From an uncultured Muribaculaceae bacterium (lineage in GTDB: Bacteria; Bacteroidota; Bacteroidia; Bacteroidales; Muribaculaceae): a stretch of DNA of 54,091 nucleotides. Shown here piece by piece: positions 15,106 to 24,155 of this stretch. The DNA is taken from the NCBI GenBank assembly GCA_910589055.1, contig CAJURN010000021.1, positions 1-54,091 of the forward strand, given 5' to 3'. The notes under the pieces are model-generated. The model had not been told where the DNA came from, ran no database searches, and was given only the letters and a program-made list of their open reading frames with translations. A program made the position numbers and the translations under genes. How positions within the stretch are numbered: the first letter of the stretch is position 1; each line of letters starts with the position of its first letter.

Positions 15106-16605
15106 ATGAACAAAGCACTCATGCTGGCGGCAGCTTTTGCCGCGTCAGCAACTCTCTCTTCCTTTGCCCTCGAGGTTAATGTCAATCCCGGAAAACTTTC
15201 CTCGCAAATTACCGACCCTGCCGGGGTTACAACTCTTACTCTTCGCGGAGGTATCAATGCCGCCGACATGCTTTTCATCGCCGGGTCGATGAACTCGCTT
15301 ACAACCCTTGACATGGCAGATGTTGAGATTGCGGCCTATACAGGCGACGCACTTGACGGACGCTCGGCTTATCCTGCCTCCACCATTCCCGACGGTGTTT
15401 TCGCCGGAATGAAAATCAGTTCGCTTACCCTGCCCGCGAATAATCCTGTCAATATCGGAGCCGGAGCATTTGCCGGAACAGCCATTACCTCGCTGACTTT
15501 ACCCTCAGGAACGGGCACGGTCGGCACCGGAGCGTTCAGCTCCTGCACGGCGTTGAAAACCGTAATAATTCCCTTGACGGCCACTTTGGAGTCGCACGTG
15601 TTCGCTCACGATACATCCCTTTCTTCGGTCAACCTTTGCGGTGCGGCCACACTCCCTGATGCCATATTTGACGGCTGCACATCGCTTGCCACTGTGGATG
15701 GTGTGCAGAATCTCACCTCCATCGGCGCACGCGCTTTCGCCGAATGTAAGGCGTTGGATAAATTTACTTTCTCCACCACGATGCGTGAAATCGGTGCCGA
15801 GGCTTTCGCATTTACCTCAATCGCTTCGGCCGACCTTGCCGAATGTGAAAATCTTATGTCGGTAGGTGCGTGGGCTTTCGCTTGCAATCCGGCTCTTACG
15901 TCGGTTTCTCTGCCTTCAGAAGTCAAGAGCGTGGGCAAAGGGGCTTTCTTTGATTGCACCTCCCTTTCCGCATTTGAATTGCCCGACAAGACCACCACAT
16001 TGGCTGCTTACGTACTTAAAGGCGATTCCGGCATAGCTGATACAGCCATGATACATTCCGGAGTGGATTCCATCGGTGCATATGCGATGAAAGACCTCTC
16101 CGCTGTGGAAACCATCGCACTTCCCGCAACGCTCACCTATGTAGGCGACGGAGCAATGGAAGGAATGACAGGTCTTAAAACCATATATGCGACGGAGCTC
16201 GTATCGGTACCCGAAACAGGTGCTGACGTATGGAGCGGGGTTGACCGCCCTTCGGTCGTTCTTCATCTGGCCGACTATGCCGCCGATGAATTCCGTGCCG
16301 CCGATCAGTGGCAGGATTTCAACATTGTAAGCATCAGCACCGGTGTGGAGGATGCAATTGTGGCTCCCGAAGCCTCGTCGGCTGTATCAGGCCGCTTTGA
16401 TGGCAGCGAGTTGTGTCTGCTCAGCCGTGGAAGCGCCATTGCTTCTGTCGCAGTCTACGACCCTGCCGGACGTCTCCTGATTTCCGCTTCGGGAAATGGC
16501 GGCGAAACATTCAGCACCGACACTTCCGCCTTCACCACAGGCCTCTTTGTGGTGGAATGTGTGTTGGAAGACGGCACACGCGGAGTGCTCAAAATGAAAC
16601 GATAA
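15106..16605 (+). CDS. secreted leucine-rich-repeat protein with type IX sorting domain
   Basis: A 499-residue exported protein. Signal peptide MNKALMLAAAFAASATLSSF is cleaved near ALE. Residues 70-400 are BspA-type LRR_5 repeats of about 23 residues (e.g. VGTGAFSSCTALKTVIIP, IGARAFAECKALDKFTF, VGKGAFFDCTSLSAFELP). The last 75 residues (SVAVYDPAGRLLI ... TGLFVVECVLEDGTRGVLK) look like a type A C-terminal sorting domain, sending the protein through the type IX system to the surface. I use ATG 15106 rather than 15037 because it starts the signal peptide. BspA-like proteins often bind host or bacterial surfaces; the ligand is unknown. Confidence 0.85.
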   Translation: MNKALMLAAAFAASATLSSFALEVNVNPGKLSSQITDPAGVTTLTLRGGINAADMLFIAGSMNSLTTLDMADVEIAAYTGDALDGRSAYPASTIPDGVFAGMKISSLTLPANNPVNIGAGAFAGTAITSLTLPSGTGTVGTGAFSSCTALKTVIIPLTATLESHVFAHDTSLSSVNLCGAATLPDAIFDGCTSLATVDGVQNLTSIGARAFAECKALDKFTFSTTMREIGAEAFAFTSIASADLAECENLMSVGAWAFACNPALTSVSLPSEVKSVGKGAFFDCTSLSAFELPDKTTTLAAYVLKGDSGIADTAMIHSGVDSIGAYAMKDLSAVETIALPATLTYVGDGAMEGMTGLKTIYATELVSVPETGADVWSGVDRPSVVLHLADYAADEFRAADQWQDFNIVSISTGVEDAIVAPEASSAVSGRFDGSELCLLSRGSAIASVAVYDPAGRLLISASGNGGETFSTDTSAFTTGLFVVECVLEDGTRGVLKMKR

Positions 16606-16616
16606 CAATACTCTGA

Positions 16617-17396
16617 ATGGGTAAGAACAAACTGAAGAAATTCCGGGAAATGGAAACCATCGACTTGGTGTTCCAGTTTCCTTTCGCTCGCCTCAAAAGC
16701 GAAGGCTTCCCCCTGAAGGGTCGCTGGCATGAGGATTTTTTTGAAAACGACCGTCCGATAGTCCTTGAACTCGGTTGCGGCAAGGGTGAGTACACAACGG
16801 GCCTGGCCGAGCTTTATCCCGACAAAAATTTCATCGGAATCGACATCAAGGGTGCCCGTATGTGGACCGGTGCCTGTCGTGCACGCGACAAAGGCATGGA
16901 AAACGTTGCCTTCCTGCGCACTTCCATCGAGCTGCTTCCCGAGTTTTTCGCTCCCGGAGAAGTGGCCGAGATATGGATTACCTTCCCCGACCCGCAGATG
17001 AAGAAGGTGCGCAAGCGTCTGACATCCACCCGCTTCATGGAGCTATACCGCAAGGTTCTCGCGCCCGGCGGAGTGATTCATCTTAAGACCGACAGCCCGT
17101 TCCTCTACACCTACACGTCGATGATGACTGAGGCAAACGGTCTCGAGCGTCTGCAATGTACCGACGACCTCTACCACAGCGGTATTGTTGACGATATTCT
17201 CAAAATCCGCACCCACTACGAGCAGCAGTGGCTCGACCGTGGGCTGACAATCAAATACATATCCTTCCGTCTGCCCCATGACACGGTGCTTGCAGAACCT
17301 GCCGGAGCGGAAGATATTGAATTTGACACTTACCGAAGTTACTCACGAGGCTATATCCAAATGCCGCAGCTCATGGACGGCAGCGCAGAGGAATAA
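16617..17396 (+). CDS. trmB: tRNA (guanine-N7-)-methyltransferase
   Basis: A 259-residue SAM-dependent methyltransferase that makes m7G46 in tRNA. Marks: LELGCGKGEYTTGLAELYPD (SAM loop), NFIGIDIKGARMW, EIWITFPDPQMKKVRKRLTS (catalytic Asp region, TrmB signature) and HLKTDSPFLY. The length includes a C-terminal extension past the usual 220-240 residues. It follows the LRR gene by 11 bp and precedes mrp by 33 bp. Confidence 0.95.
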   Translation: MGKNKLKKFREMETIDLVFQFPFARLKSEGFPLKGRWHEDFFENDRPIVLELGCGKGEYTTGLAELYPDKNFIGIDIKGARMWTGACRARDKGMENVAFLRTSIELLPEFFAPGEVAEIWITFPDPQMKKVRKRLTSTRFMELYRKVLAPGGVIHLKTDSPFLYTYTSMMTEANGLERLQCTDDLYHSGIVDDILKIRTHYEQQWLDRGLTIKYISFRLPHDTVLAEPAGAEDIEFDTYRSYSRGYIQMPQLMDGSAEE

Positions 17397-17429
17397 GCCT
17401 CAGACACTCTATCATACGAACACAAACAC

Positions 17430-18542
17430 ATGGAACCATTATATCCCTCGTTGATTACCGATGCACTGAGCACGGTGCGCTATCCGGGTTCGGGAAAAAA
17501 TCTCGTGGAACTCGGAATGGTTGAGGACGACATACGCATTGATGGCCGTAAGGTCACGCTTTCCCTGATTTTTGACAAGCCCACCGACCCATTTATCAAG
17601 TCGGTTGTGAAGGCCGCTGAGGCTGCCATACGGCTTGCTGCCGGAGGCGATGTCGAGATTGAAGGAAATATCGCGGTAAAGACCAAGGCTCCGGCTCCTG
17701 CTCCCAAGGCACCCGTCCTTCCCGGAGTGAAGAATATAATCGGAATATCGTCCGGAAAGGGTGGCGTGGGCAAGTCTACCGTTGCTGCAAACCTTGCAGT
17801 GGCTTTGGCTGCCGAAGGCTATAAAGTGGGTCTTCTCGACGCTGATATTTTTGGCCCGTCGATGCCCAAAATGTTCGGAATCGAAGACGAACAGCTCTAT
17901 ATGCGTCAGGCCGAGGATGGCCGCACACTCATCATTCCCGCCGAGCGCTACGGCGTGAAACTCCTTTCGATAGGATTCCTTGTGGAGAAGGGAAGTGCCG
18001 TCGTATGGCGTGGTTCAATGGCCTCCAACGCCCTCAAACAGCTCATCGAGCAGGGCGACTGGGGCGAGCTGGATTACTTCCTGATTGACATGCCTCCCGG
18101 CACGAGCGATATCCATCTTACTCTTGTGCAGACTCTCGGCATAGGCGGCATACTTGTTGTGACAACTCCGCAGGAGGTGGCTCTCGCCGATGCCCGCAAG
18201 GGTATAGACATGTTCCGCGACCCGAAAATCAACGTTCCGGTGTTGGGTCTTGTCGACAACATGGCCTGGTTCACTCCCGAGCTGCATCCCGACGAGAAGT
18301 ACTATCTCTTCGGCAATGACAAGTCGGTAGATGCCTTGGCCGCAGAATTCGATGTGCCTGTACTTGCGCGTATTCCCCTTGTTGCCTCTGTTGGCGAACA
18401 TTCGGATGCCGGACGCCCCGTGGCCTTGGAAAATACCGTTTCGGGACTGTCATTCGTGCATCTTGCCCATGAACTTATCGACGCGGTGGAGCGCCGCAAC
18501 AACGAGCTTCCGCCATCACACAAAGTGGAGATGAAAAAATGA
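17430..18542 (+). CDS. mrp: Mrp/NBP35 iron-sulfur carrier ATPase
   Basis: A 370-residue P-loop ATPase. Residues 1-90 are the MIP18-like domain (LGMVEDDIRIDGRKVTLSLI), and the Walker A/Mrp signature is SSGKGGVGKSTVAANLAVAL with DADIFGPSMPKMFG. It carries and hands over Fe-S clusters. The CPxC motif found in most Mrp proteins after NMAWF is missing; here the stretch reads NMAWFTPELHPDEKYYLFG. I recall this from other Bacteroidota Mrp proteins. The stop overlaps the aroQ start (ATGATG at 18539-18544). Confidence 0.9.
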   Translation: MEPLYPSLITDALSTVRYPGSGKNLVELGMVEDDIRIDGRKVTLSLIFDKPTDPFIKSVVKAAEAAIRLAAGGDVEIEGNIAVKTKAPAPAPKAPVLPGVKNIIGISSGKGGVGKSTVAANLAVALAAEGYKVGLLDADIFGPSMPKMFGIEDEQLYMRQAEDGRTLIIPAERYGVKLLSIGFLVEKGSAVVWRGSMASNALKQLIEQGDWGELDYFLIDMPPGTSDIHLTLVQTLGIGGILVVTTPQEVALADARKGIDMFRDPKINVPVLGLVDNMAWFTPELHPDEKYYLFGNDKSVDALAAEFDVPVLARIPLVASVGEHSDAGRPVALENTVSGLSFVHLAHELIDAVERRNNELPPSHKVEMKK

Positions 18543-18991
18543 TGGACAGCAACGCCACACCGCACCGGAAGATTCTGATTCTCAACGGCCCGAATCTCAA
18601 CCTTCTCGGCCGTCGCGAGCCGGAGACCTACGGTCGCACGACCGCCGAGGACATCATGGCTATGATACGCGCCTCTTATCCCGGTCGGGAATTTGAATAT
18701 TTCCAAAGCAATCATGAGGGCGACCTCATCGACACCCTTCACCGTGTGGGCTACGATACCGACAACTATCAGGGCGTCGTGTTTAATGCCGGAGCATATA
18801 CCCACACCTCGCTCGCTCTTGCCGATGCCATAGCAGCCATCGACATTCCTGTGGTGGAGGTGCATCTGTCCAACGTTTTCGCACGTGAGGAAATCCGCCA
18901 CCGCTCGCTCATCGCATCCGTGTGCATGGGTTCTGTATCGGGCTTCGGACCGGATTCCTATATTCTTGGAGTAAAGGCTCTTGTAGGTTGA
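18539..18991 (+). CDS. aroQ: type II 3-dehydroquinate dehydratase
   Basis: A 150-residue enzyme of the shikimate pathway. All hallmark blocks are present: ILNGPNLNLLGRREPETYG (flexible loop with Arg and Tyr), EYFQSNHEGDLIDTLH, VVFNAGAYTHTSLALADAI (catalytic His) and VEVHLSNVFAREEIRHRS. It overlaps mrp by four bases and ends one base before the epimerase gene. ATG 18542 is an equally possible start. Confidence 0.96.
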   Translation: MMDSNATPHRKILILNGPNLNLLGRREPETYGRTTAEDIMAMIRASYPGREFEYFQSNHEGDLIDTLHRVGYDTDNYQGVVFNAGAYTHTSLALADAIAAIDIPVVEVHLSNVFAREEIRHRSLIASVCMGSVSGFGPDSYILGVKALVG

Positions 18992-18992
18992 T

Positions 18993-20033
18993 ATGGAAGA
19001 GAAGAAAAAAAGTGTGCTGGTTGTAGGTGCCGGAGGTTTTATCGGCGGCTTCATTGCAGCTGAAGGCCTGCGTCGCGGCTATGATGTCACTGCAGCAGTG
19101 CGCGAAAGCACCTCTCGTCGCTATCTCGGCGATGAACGTCTCAAATTCGCAGTGCTCGACTACGACGATGCCGACGCTCTCGACCGCGAGCTGCACCGTT
19201 GCCGTCCGGAATCGGGACGGTGGGATTATATAATCTACAACCTCGGCGCCACCAAGTGTGCCAATTTTGCCGATTTCAACCGCATAAATTACGAATATCT
19301 CCGCACATTCGTGCGCGTGCTTCAGGACGCCGACCTTGTTCCGGAACGCTTCCTTTACATGAGTTCGCTCAGTGCCCTCGGAGTGGGCGACGAGAAGGAT
19401 TACACGCCATTCGACAGCCGCTCTATACCCAATCCCAACACCCGATACGGACTTTCTAAAATCAAGGCCGAGACTTTCCTTGACCTTAGCGGAGACTTCC
19501 CTTGGGTGATATTCCGTCCGACGGGAGTTTACGGGCCTCGCGAGAAAGATTATCTGATGATGATCGAGTGTATCGACGGCCATTTCGACTTCGGAGTGGG
19601 CTACCGCAAGCAGATGCTCACTTTCATCTATGTCGACGACCTCGTGTGTGCCATGTACGACGCGCTTGCCGCCGGCGTGCTGCATAAGAAATACATAATC
19701 AGCGAGGATCGCTCCTACACGCAGAAGGAATTCCGTGAGATTGTCGCGCGCAAGCTCGGCCGCAAGTTTGTGGTGCCCGTGCGCTTGCCAATGTGGGCGG
19801 TATATGCCGCTTCGGTCGTGGCCGAGAAGTGGGGCGTGCTCACCTTGAAGCCCTCGACCCTCAACCGCGACAAGTTCAAAATCATGCGTCAGCGCAATTG
19901 GAACTGCTCGGTGGAGGATGCCAAACGTGATTTCGGTTTCTCACCCAAATTTTCGCTCGAGCGTGGCGTGGAAGAGACTGTGAAGGCATATCTTGCTGAG
20001 AAAGAACGTAAAAAGACTGCCAAAAAGAAATGA
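18993..20033 (+). CDS. NAD-dependent sugar epimerase/dehydratase
   Basis: A 346-residue short-chain dehydrogenase of the extended type. The Rossmann loop is VLVVGAGGFIGGFIAAEGL, the catalytic Ser lies in LYMSSLSALG and YxxxK is YGLSKIKAETF. It probably changes or oxidises a nucleotide sugar or a polyprenyl substrate; the substrate is not readable. It begins the surface-polysaccharide operon; the next gene overlaps by four bases (ATGAG). Confidence 0.8.
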   Translation: MEEKKKSVLVVGAGGFIGGFIAAEGLRRGYDVTAAVRESTSRRYLGDERLKFAVLDYDDADALDRELHRCRPESGRWDYIIYNLGATKCANFADFNRINYEYLRTFVRVLQDADLVPERFLYMSSLSALGVGDEKDYTPFDSRSIPNPNTRYGLSKIKAETFLDLSGDFPWVIFRPTGVYGPREKDYLMMIECIDGHFDFGVGYRKQMLTFIYVDDLVCAMYDALAAGVLHKKYIISEDRSYTQKEFREIVARKLGRKFVVPVRLPMWAVYAASVVAEKWGVLTLKPSTLNRDKFKIMRQRNWNCSVEDAKRDFGFSPKFSLERGVEETVKAYLAEKERKKTAKKK

Positions 20034-20317
20034 GCCGGACTTCAGGATTGCCCTCGGAAGGAGGCGGAGCGTGGTGGGTGAAAGCCATCATAATACTTGT
20101 GTCGCTGCCCGTATTGGCGTGGCCGACCTTGCTCTCGCGTTGCAGCGCCGACAGCGTTGCCCGTACGTTCGTGTGGCTCTATCCGGCCTATGTGATTGCC
20201 GCCGCCGTGTGTGCGTGGATATGCCGCCGTCGCCGCCCTGAAATCACCTGGATTATTGTTTTTCTAATGATATTGACCCACGCAGCGATGTGGGTGCTTG
20301 TTGATATGCCTTTATGA
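20030..20317 (+). CDS. small membrane protein
   Basis: A 95-residue protein with three predicted membrane helices (residues 17-35, 45-63, 70-90) split by an RRRRP loop. ATG 20030 overlaps the epimerase stop, and its own stop overlaps the next start, so it is a translated member of the operon. No family recognised. Confidence 0.75.
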   Translation: MSRTSGLPSEGGGAWWVKAIIILVSLPVLAWPTLLSRCSADSVARTFVWLYPAYVIAAAVCAWICRRRRPEITWIIVFLMILTHAAMWVLVDMPL

Positions 20318-20946
20318 CGCTGGAAGAATACATACAGGACCACATCGACGCCGAACCCGAAGCTCTCTACCGCCTCTACCGCCACACGCACCTCACGCGC
20401 CTGTATCCGCGTATGTGCTCGGGGCATATCCAGGGCCGTATTCTCGTGATGCTCACCCGCATGATTCGCCCCCGGAGGATTCTTGAGCTGGGTACGTTCA
20501 CGGGCTATTCCACGCTCTGCTTTGCCGAAGGTATGCCCGAAGGCGCGACAATTGACACCGTGGAGATTGACGAGGAATTTTCCGAAGAACTGCGAGAGCT
20601 TTTCGACGACAGTCCGCGTGGAGCCGACATTCGCCTGCACATAGGCGACGCGTCGCAGATTCTTCGCGATATGCCTGCTGAGGAGCAGTATGACCTCGTG
20701 TTCATTGATGCTAACAAGCGCCGGTACTCGGAGTACTACGAGCTTGTGATGCCCAGGCTCGCAAAGGGTGGCTATATACTGGCCGACAATACGCTGTGGG
20801 ACGATAAGGTGATCGACCCGGAGACCTGCCGTGACCCCCAGAGCCGTGGAATCATGGATTTCAACGACCTCGTGGCCGCTGACAAGCGTGTGGAGAAGGT
20901 GATACTTCCCATCCGCGACGGCCTCACGATAATCAGAAAGAAATAA
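20314..20946 (+). CDS. SAM-dependent O-methyltransferase
   Basis: A 210-residue methyltransferase of the Methyltransf_3 / caffeoyl-CoA OMT type. Marks: ILELGTFTGYSTLCFAEGM (SAM loop), TVEIDEEFSEEL, DLVFIDANKRRYSEYYEL and GYILADNTLWDDKV (metal-binding DN). In Bacteroidota these genes often lie with cell-surface genes, and the acceptor is unknown. ATG 20314 overlaps the small membrane protein by four bases. Confidence 0.9.
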   Translation: MTLEEYIQDHIDAEPEALYRLYRHTHLTRLYPRMCSGHIQGRILVMLTRMIRPRRILELGTFTGYSTLCFAEGMPEGATIDTVEIDEEFSEELRELFDDSPRGADIRLHIGDASQILRDMPAEEQYDLVFIDANKRRYSEYYELVMPRLAKGGYILADNTLWDDKVIDPETCRDPQSRGIMDFNDLVAADKRVEKVILPIRDGLTIIRKK

Positions 20947-20951
20947 GCAGT

Positions 20952-21731
20952 ATGGCGCACAGAGATAAGATATCAGCGGTTATCAACACCTACAATGCCT
21001 CGGAACACCTTGCGCGGGTGCTCGATGCGCTCGCCGGCTTCGATGAGGTTGTGGTGTGCGATATGGAGAGTACCGACGATACTGTGGCTATCGCTCAGGC
21101 CAAAGGTTGCCGCGTTGTGACGTTTCCTAAAGGCAACCATCGTATCTGCGAACCTGCGAGAGACTTCGCCATACATTCCGCCTCACATGACTGGGTATTG
21201 GTGGTGGATGCCGATGAGATTGTGACTCCCGAACTGAGGGAGTATCTCTACCGTCGCATCGCCGCTCCGGATTGTCCGGATGCTCTTGCCGTGCCGCGTC
21301 GCAACATGCTGCTTGGCGAGTATATCCATCATTCGTCGGACTATCAGCTGCGTTTCCTGCGCAAGGACAAGGCCAAATGGCCTCCCGTGATACATGCGCG
21401 TCCTGTCATTGACGGTCGGGTGGAGGATATTCCGGCAAATCTCCCGGGTGTGTACCTGCTGCATCTTGATGATGCTCCGGTGGCCTCGCGGCTGAAAAAG
21501 ATGGATAATTATTCCGACTACGAGGTGCCCAAGCGCGCTCATCGCCGCTACGGCATGATAGCGTTGATTTTCAGGCCTGTATGGACTCTGCTCCGGTCGT
21601 ATGTGCTGCGTGGAGGTTTCCGTGACGGGCGCCGTGGAGTTGTGCAGGCTTATCTTGATTGCATCTATCAGCTCATGCTCCTGTCGAAACTTGAGGAAAA
21701 AAGAATCCGCGATGATGAGAATAAGGCTTGA
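20952..21731 (+). CDS. glycosyltransferase family 2 (WaaE/KdtX-like)
   Basis: A 259-residue GT-A enzyme. SAVINTYNASEHLARVL is the nucleotide-sugar entry, DEVVVCDMESTDDT and WVLVVDADEIVTPELREYL carry the metal-binding DxD. The pattern matches WaaE/KdtX-type transferases that add sugars to the LPS inner core. A C-terminal amphipathic region (IFRPVWTLLRSYVLRGGFRD) would touch the membrane. Its 3' end overlaps the kinase-like gene by 20 bp. Confidence 0.88.
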   Translation: MAHRDKISAVINTYNASEHLARVLDALAGFDEVVVCDMESTDDTVAIAQAKGCRVVTFPKGNHRICEPARDFAIHSASHDWVLVVDADEIVTPELREYLYRRIAAPDCPDALAVPRRNMLLGEYIHHSSDYQLRFLRKDKAKWPPVIHARPVIDGRVEDIPANLPGVYLLHLDDAPVASRLKKMDNYSDYEVPKRAHRRYGMIALIFRPVWTLLRSYVLRGGFRDGRRGVVQAYLDCIYQLMLLSKLEEKRIRDDENKA

Positions 21732-22467
21732 AACGGCGCCGGGACGCGATGTGCTGAAGGAATGGCTCGGAAACTTGCCCGAATCCTTCTCCGGAGAGGG
21801 CGAGAGGCTTTTCAAGGGTCGTAACGAGATACGCCGCATCCGTGTGGAGGGGCATGACCTTGCCGTGAAGCGCTTCGGGCGGCTCAATACATTCCGCAAA
21901 ATCATATATCTTTTCCGGAAAAGCAAGGCGCGTCGCTCCTTTGAAAATGCCCTGCGGCTGGAATCTCTCGGAGTGAACACCCCTGCGCCTGCCGGAGTGC
22001 TTGAAATCCGTGATGCGTCCGGCGCGCTTGCCGACTCTTATTATGCCTGCGATTTCGTGGACTTGCCATCGGTTGGCGAGGGGCTGAAGGAACACGACGG
22101 CTTTGACCGCGGCCTTACCCGTGCTTTCGCCCGCTTTGTGGCCTCCCTGCACGACCGCGGGATAATCCACCGCGATCTCAACGCAGGAAATGTGTTATAC
22201 CGCCGTACCGGAGAGGACGAGGCCGAATTCTGGCTTATCGACATCAACCGCATGACTTTCTCAAGCTCGGGACGGCCGTTCCCGACGGATATATGCCTTG
22301 ATAACCTGACGCGATTCTCCTCACGCACTGAAATGTTTAATTGCTTTGTCTCCGAATATGTCGCGGCGCGCAAGTTGCCCGAATCAACGGTCGGAGACGC
22401 CTTCAAAATCAAAGACGCCCACGACCGCAGGGTCGACCGGAAGAAAAAACTTTTAGGAAGGAAATGA
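21712..22467 (+). CDS. Kdo/LPS-kinase-like protein
   Basis: A 251-residue protein with a kinase-like fold. LAVKRFG supplies the nucleotide-binding lysine, and HRDLNAGNVLYR (about residue 152) is the catalytic loop HxDxxxxN, followed by LIDINRM (in place of DFG). This is the InaA/KdkA group that phosphorylates Kdo or heptose in the LPS core. Start at ATG 21712 (or 21715), which overlaps the WaaE-like gene. Context, between three glycosyltransferases, supports a job in LPS core assembly. Confidence 0.82.
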   Translation: MMRIRLETAPGRDVLKEWLGNLPESFSGEGERLFKGRNEIRRIRVEGHDLAVKRFGRLNTFRKIIYLFRKSKARRSFENALRLESLGVNTPAPAGVLEIRDASGALADSYYACDFVDLPSVGEGLKEHDGFDRGLTRAFARFVASLHDRGIIHRDLNAGNVLYRRTGEDEAEFWLIDINRMTFSSSGRPFPTDICLDNLTRFSSRTEMFNCFVSEYVAARKLPESTVGDAFKIKDAHDRRVDRKKKLLGRK

Positions 22468-23141
22468 TACCAAAGATTATTCATTACTGCTGGTTTGGAG
22501 GAAAGGAAAAACCGCAGGACGTAAAAGAAACTATCGAAAACTGGAAAAGGCTTCTGCCTGACTATGAAATCAAGGAGTGGAACGAATCGAATTTCGATGT
22601 CAACTGCTGCACGTTCAGCCGCGAGGCAAATGCGATGAAAAGCTGGGCTTTCGTGGCCGATGTGTGCCGTCTTAAAGCCTTGTATGAGTATGGCGGAATC
22701 TACCTTGACACGGATGTCGAGGTGGTGAAGCCATTCGACGCCTATCTTGACCGCAAAAGTTTCCTGAGTTGGGAACACAAGTGGATAGGACTCGGAATGA
22801 TGGCGGCTGAAAAGGGCGCTCCATGGGTCGGCAAATTCCTGGACTTTTATTATAATCGCCATTTTATCAATACTTTCGGCCATCCTGTACGCACGGCCAA
22901 TACCAAACTTTTCACATTGCACGTCTATCCCGGGCTTTCCGAGGAGGAGAAGCCTGAATTGTTCCCTATCGACTATTTCTGCGCAGTCGATTGGGATACC
23001 GGCGAGAAGACCGTTACGGAGAATACCGTGTGCATCCACAACTATGCTTACTCCTGGGGACGCCGCAAAAAGACACTCCGCTCCCGCATCAAAGTTATTG
23101 CCAAAGGCCTTGGCGTAAGATATTTAAGACTGAAGAAATGA
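22464..23141 (+). CDS. glycosyltransferase with DXD sugar-binding region (GT32-like)
   Basis: A 225-residue enzyme starting IPKIIHYCWFGGKEKP, the classical opening of the Gly_transf_sug family. YGGIYLDTDVEVVKPFD carries the DxD motif. It transfers a sugar onto a surface glycan. ATG 22464 overlaps the kinase stop by four bases and its stop overlaps the next start by four bases, so translation is chained. Confidence 0.92.
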   Translation: MIPKIIHYCWFGGKEKPQDVKETIENWKRLLPDYEIKEWNESNFDVNCCTFSREANAMKSWAFVADVCRLKALYEYGGIYLDTDVEVVKPFDAYLDRKSFLSWEHKWIGLGMMAAEKGAPWVGKFLDFYYNRHFINTFGHPVRTANTKLFTLHVYPGLSEEEKPELFPIDYFCAVDWDTGEKTVTENTVCIHNYAYSWGRRKKTLRSRIKVIAKGLGVRYLRLKK

Positions 23142-23935
23142 AGACTTCTCTTATAATTTCGACATACAACCGCCCGGACGCTCTTGCTGTGTGCGTGCGG
23201 AGCGTTTTCGGGCAGACAGTATTGCCAGATGAGATAATAATTGGCGACGACGGTTCGCGCGAGGATACTGCCGAGCTGATACGTCTCCTTGCCGCCGAAT
23301 CACCCGTGCCCGTGCGGCATATATGGCATGAGGACAACGGATTCCGCCTGGCGATGATGAGAAACAAGTCAATCGCAGCGGCATCAGGCGAATACATCAT
23401 CGAGATTGACGGCGACATTTTCCTTCATCCGCGCTTTGTCGAGGATCATATCAGGATGGCTGCTCCTGGATTTTATGTAAAAGGAGGCCGCACCAACCTC
23501 GGCCCCGAACTTACCGCCGAGATATGCCAAGCCATGCAGCCACGCAAAATCACACCGTTTACCCGTGGCATTGAGGGAAAACCCGAAAACGCCCTGCACA
23601 TCTTTCCCCTCGCCCGCTATCTTGCGCCGCGCTATCGCGTGCATAAATCCTCGGCATTGGGATGCAACATGTCATTCTATAAATCCGACTGCATCGCCAT
23701 CAACGGTTATGACGAATTTTTTGAAGGATGGGGTGGGGAAGACGGTGATTTCGGCAGTCGTCTCCAGCGGCTTGGTCTGCGCAAGCGTCACCTCAAATTT
23801 GCCGGAATCGTCTACCATCTTTGGCATGAAGACAAATTCATGTACAACGCCGATAAAAATATCAAATACAGCATGCGCCCCGACAGCGAAAAGCCCCTCC
23901 GCTGCCCCAACGGAATAGACAAATACCTCAAATAG
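23138..23935 (+). CDS. glycosyltransferase family 2
   Basis: A 265-residue GT-A enzyme: SLIISTYNRPDALAVCVRSV, DEIIIGDDGSREDT, EYIIEIDGDIFLHP (DxD), and FEGWGGEDGDFGSRLQRLG (the ED motif of the galactosyltransferase C-terminal domain). It is the last gene of the surface operon. No strong terminator follows; only a small GCAAG/CTTGC hairpin at 23955-23969. Confidence 0.92.
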   Translation: MKTSLIISTYNRPDALAVCVRSVFGQTVLPDEIIIGDDGSREDTAELIRLLAAESPVPVRHIWHEDNGFRLAMMRNKSIAAASGEYIIEIDGDIFLHPRFVEDHIRMAAPGFYVKGGRTNLGPELTAEICQAMQPRKITPFTRGIEGKPENALHIFPLARYLAPRYRVHKSSALGCNMSFYKSDCIAINGYDEFFEGWGGEDGDFGSRLQRLGLRKRHLKFAGIVYHLWHEDKFMYNADKNIKYSMRPDSEKPLRCPNGIDKYLK

Positions 23936-24023
23936 CGCGGTTTTCCGATAAAAATGCAAGCAAATCTTGCGCGGAATACAAAAAATGCCTAAATTGCATC
24001 CGGAACCTTAACCCCGCGATGCC

Positions 24024-24155
24024 ATGAGAAAACTGATGCTATGCCTGTCCGCTGCTGCACATGATACGGAATCAAAGCCCTACAACCACCTATACAGAGG
24101 GTGTCAATCACTTTTAAAGATTACCTTTGACAACACCCGAAAGAACTATGAATAA
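24024..24155 (+). pseudogene. truncated signal-peptide remnant at the edge of the paralog array
   Basis: A 43-codon frame, MRKLMLCLSAAAHDTESKPY and on, begins like an exported protein but the signal core stops after 12 residues. Its tail reads through the leader of the next gene (ACAACACCCGAAAGAA). A -7-like TAAATTG lies upstream at 23991-23997. It looks like the 5' end of a lost gene joined to the array. It might be expressed, but I would not call it functional. Confidence 0.45.
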
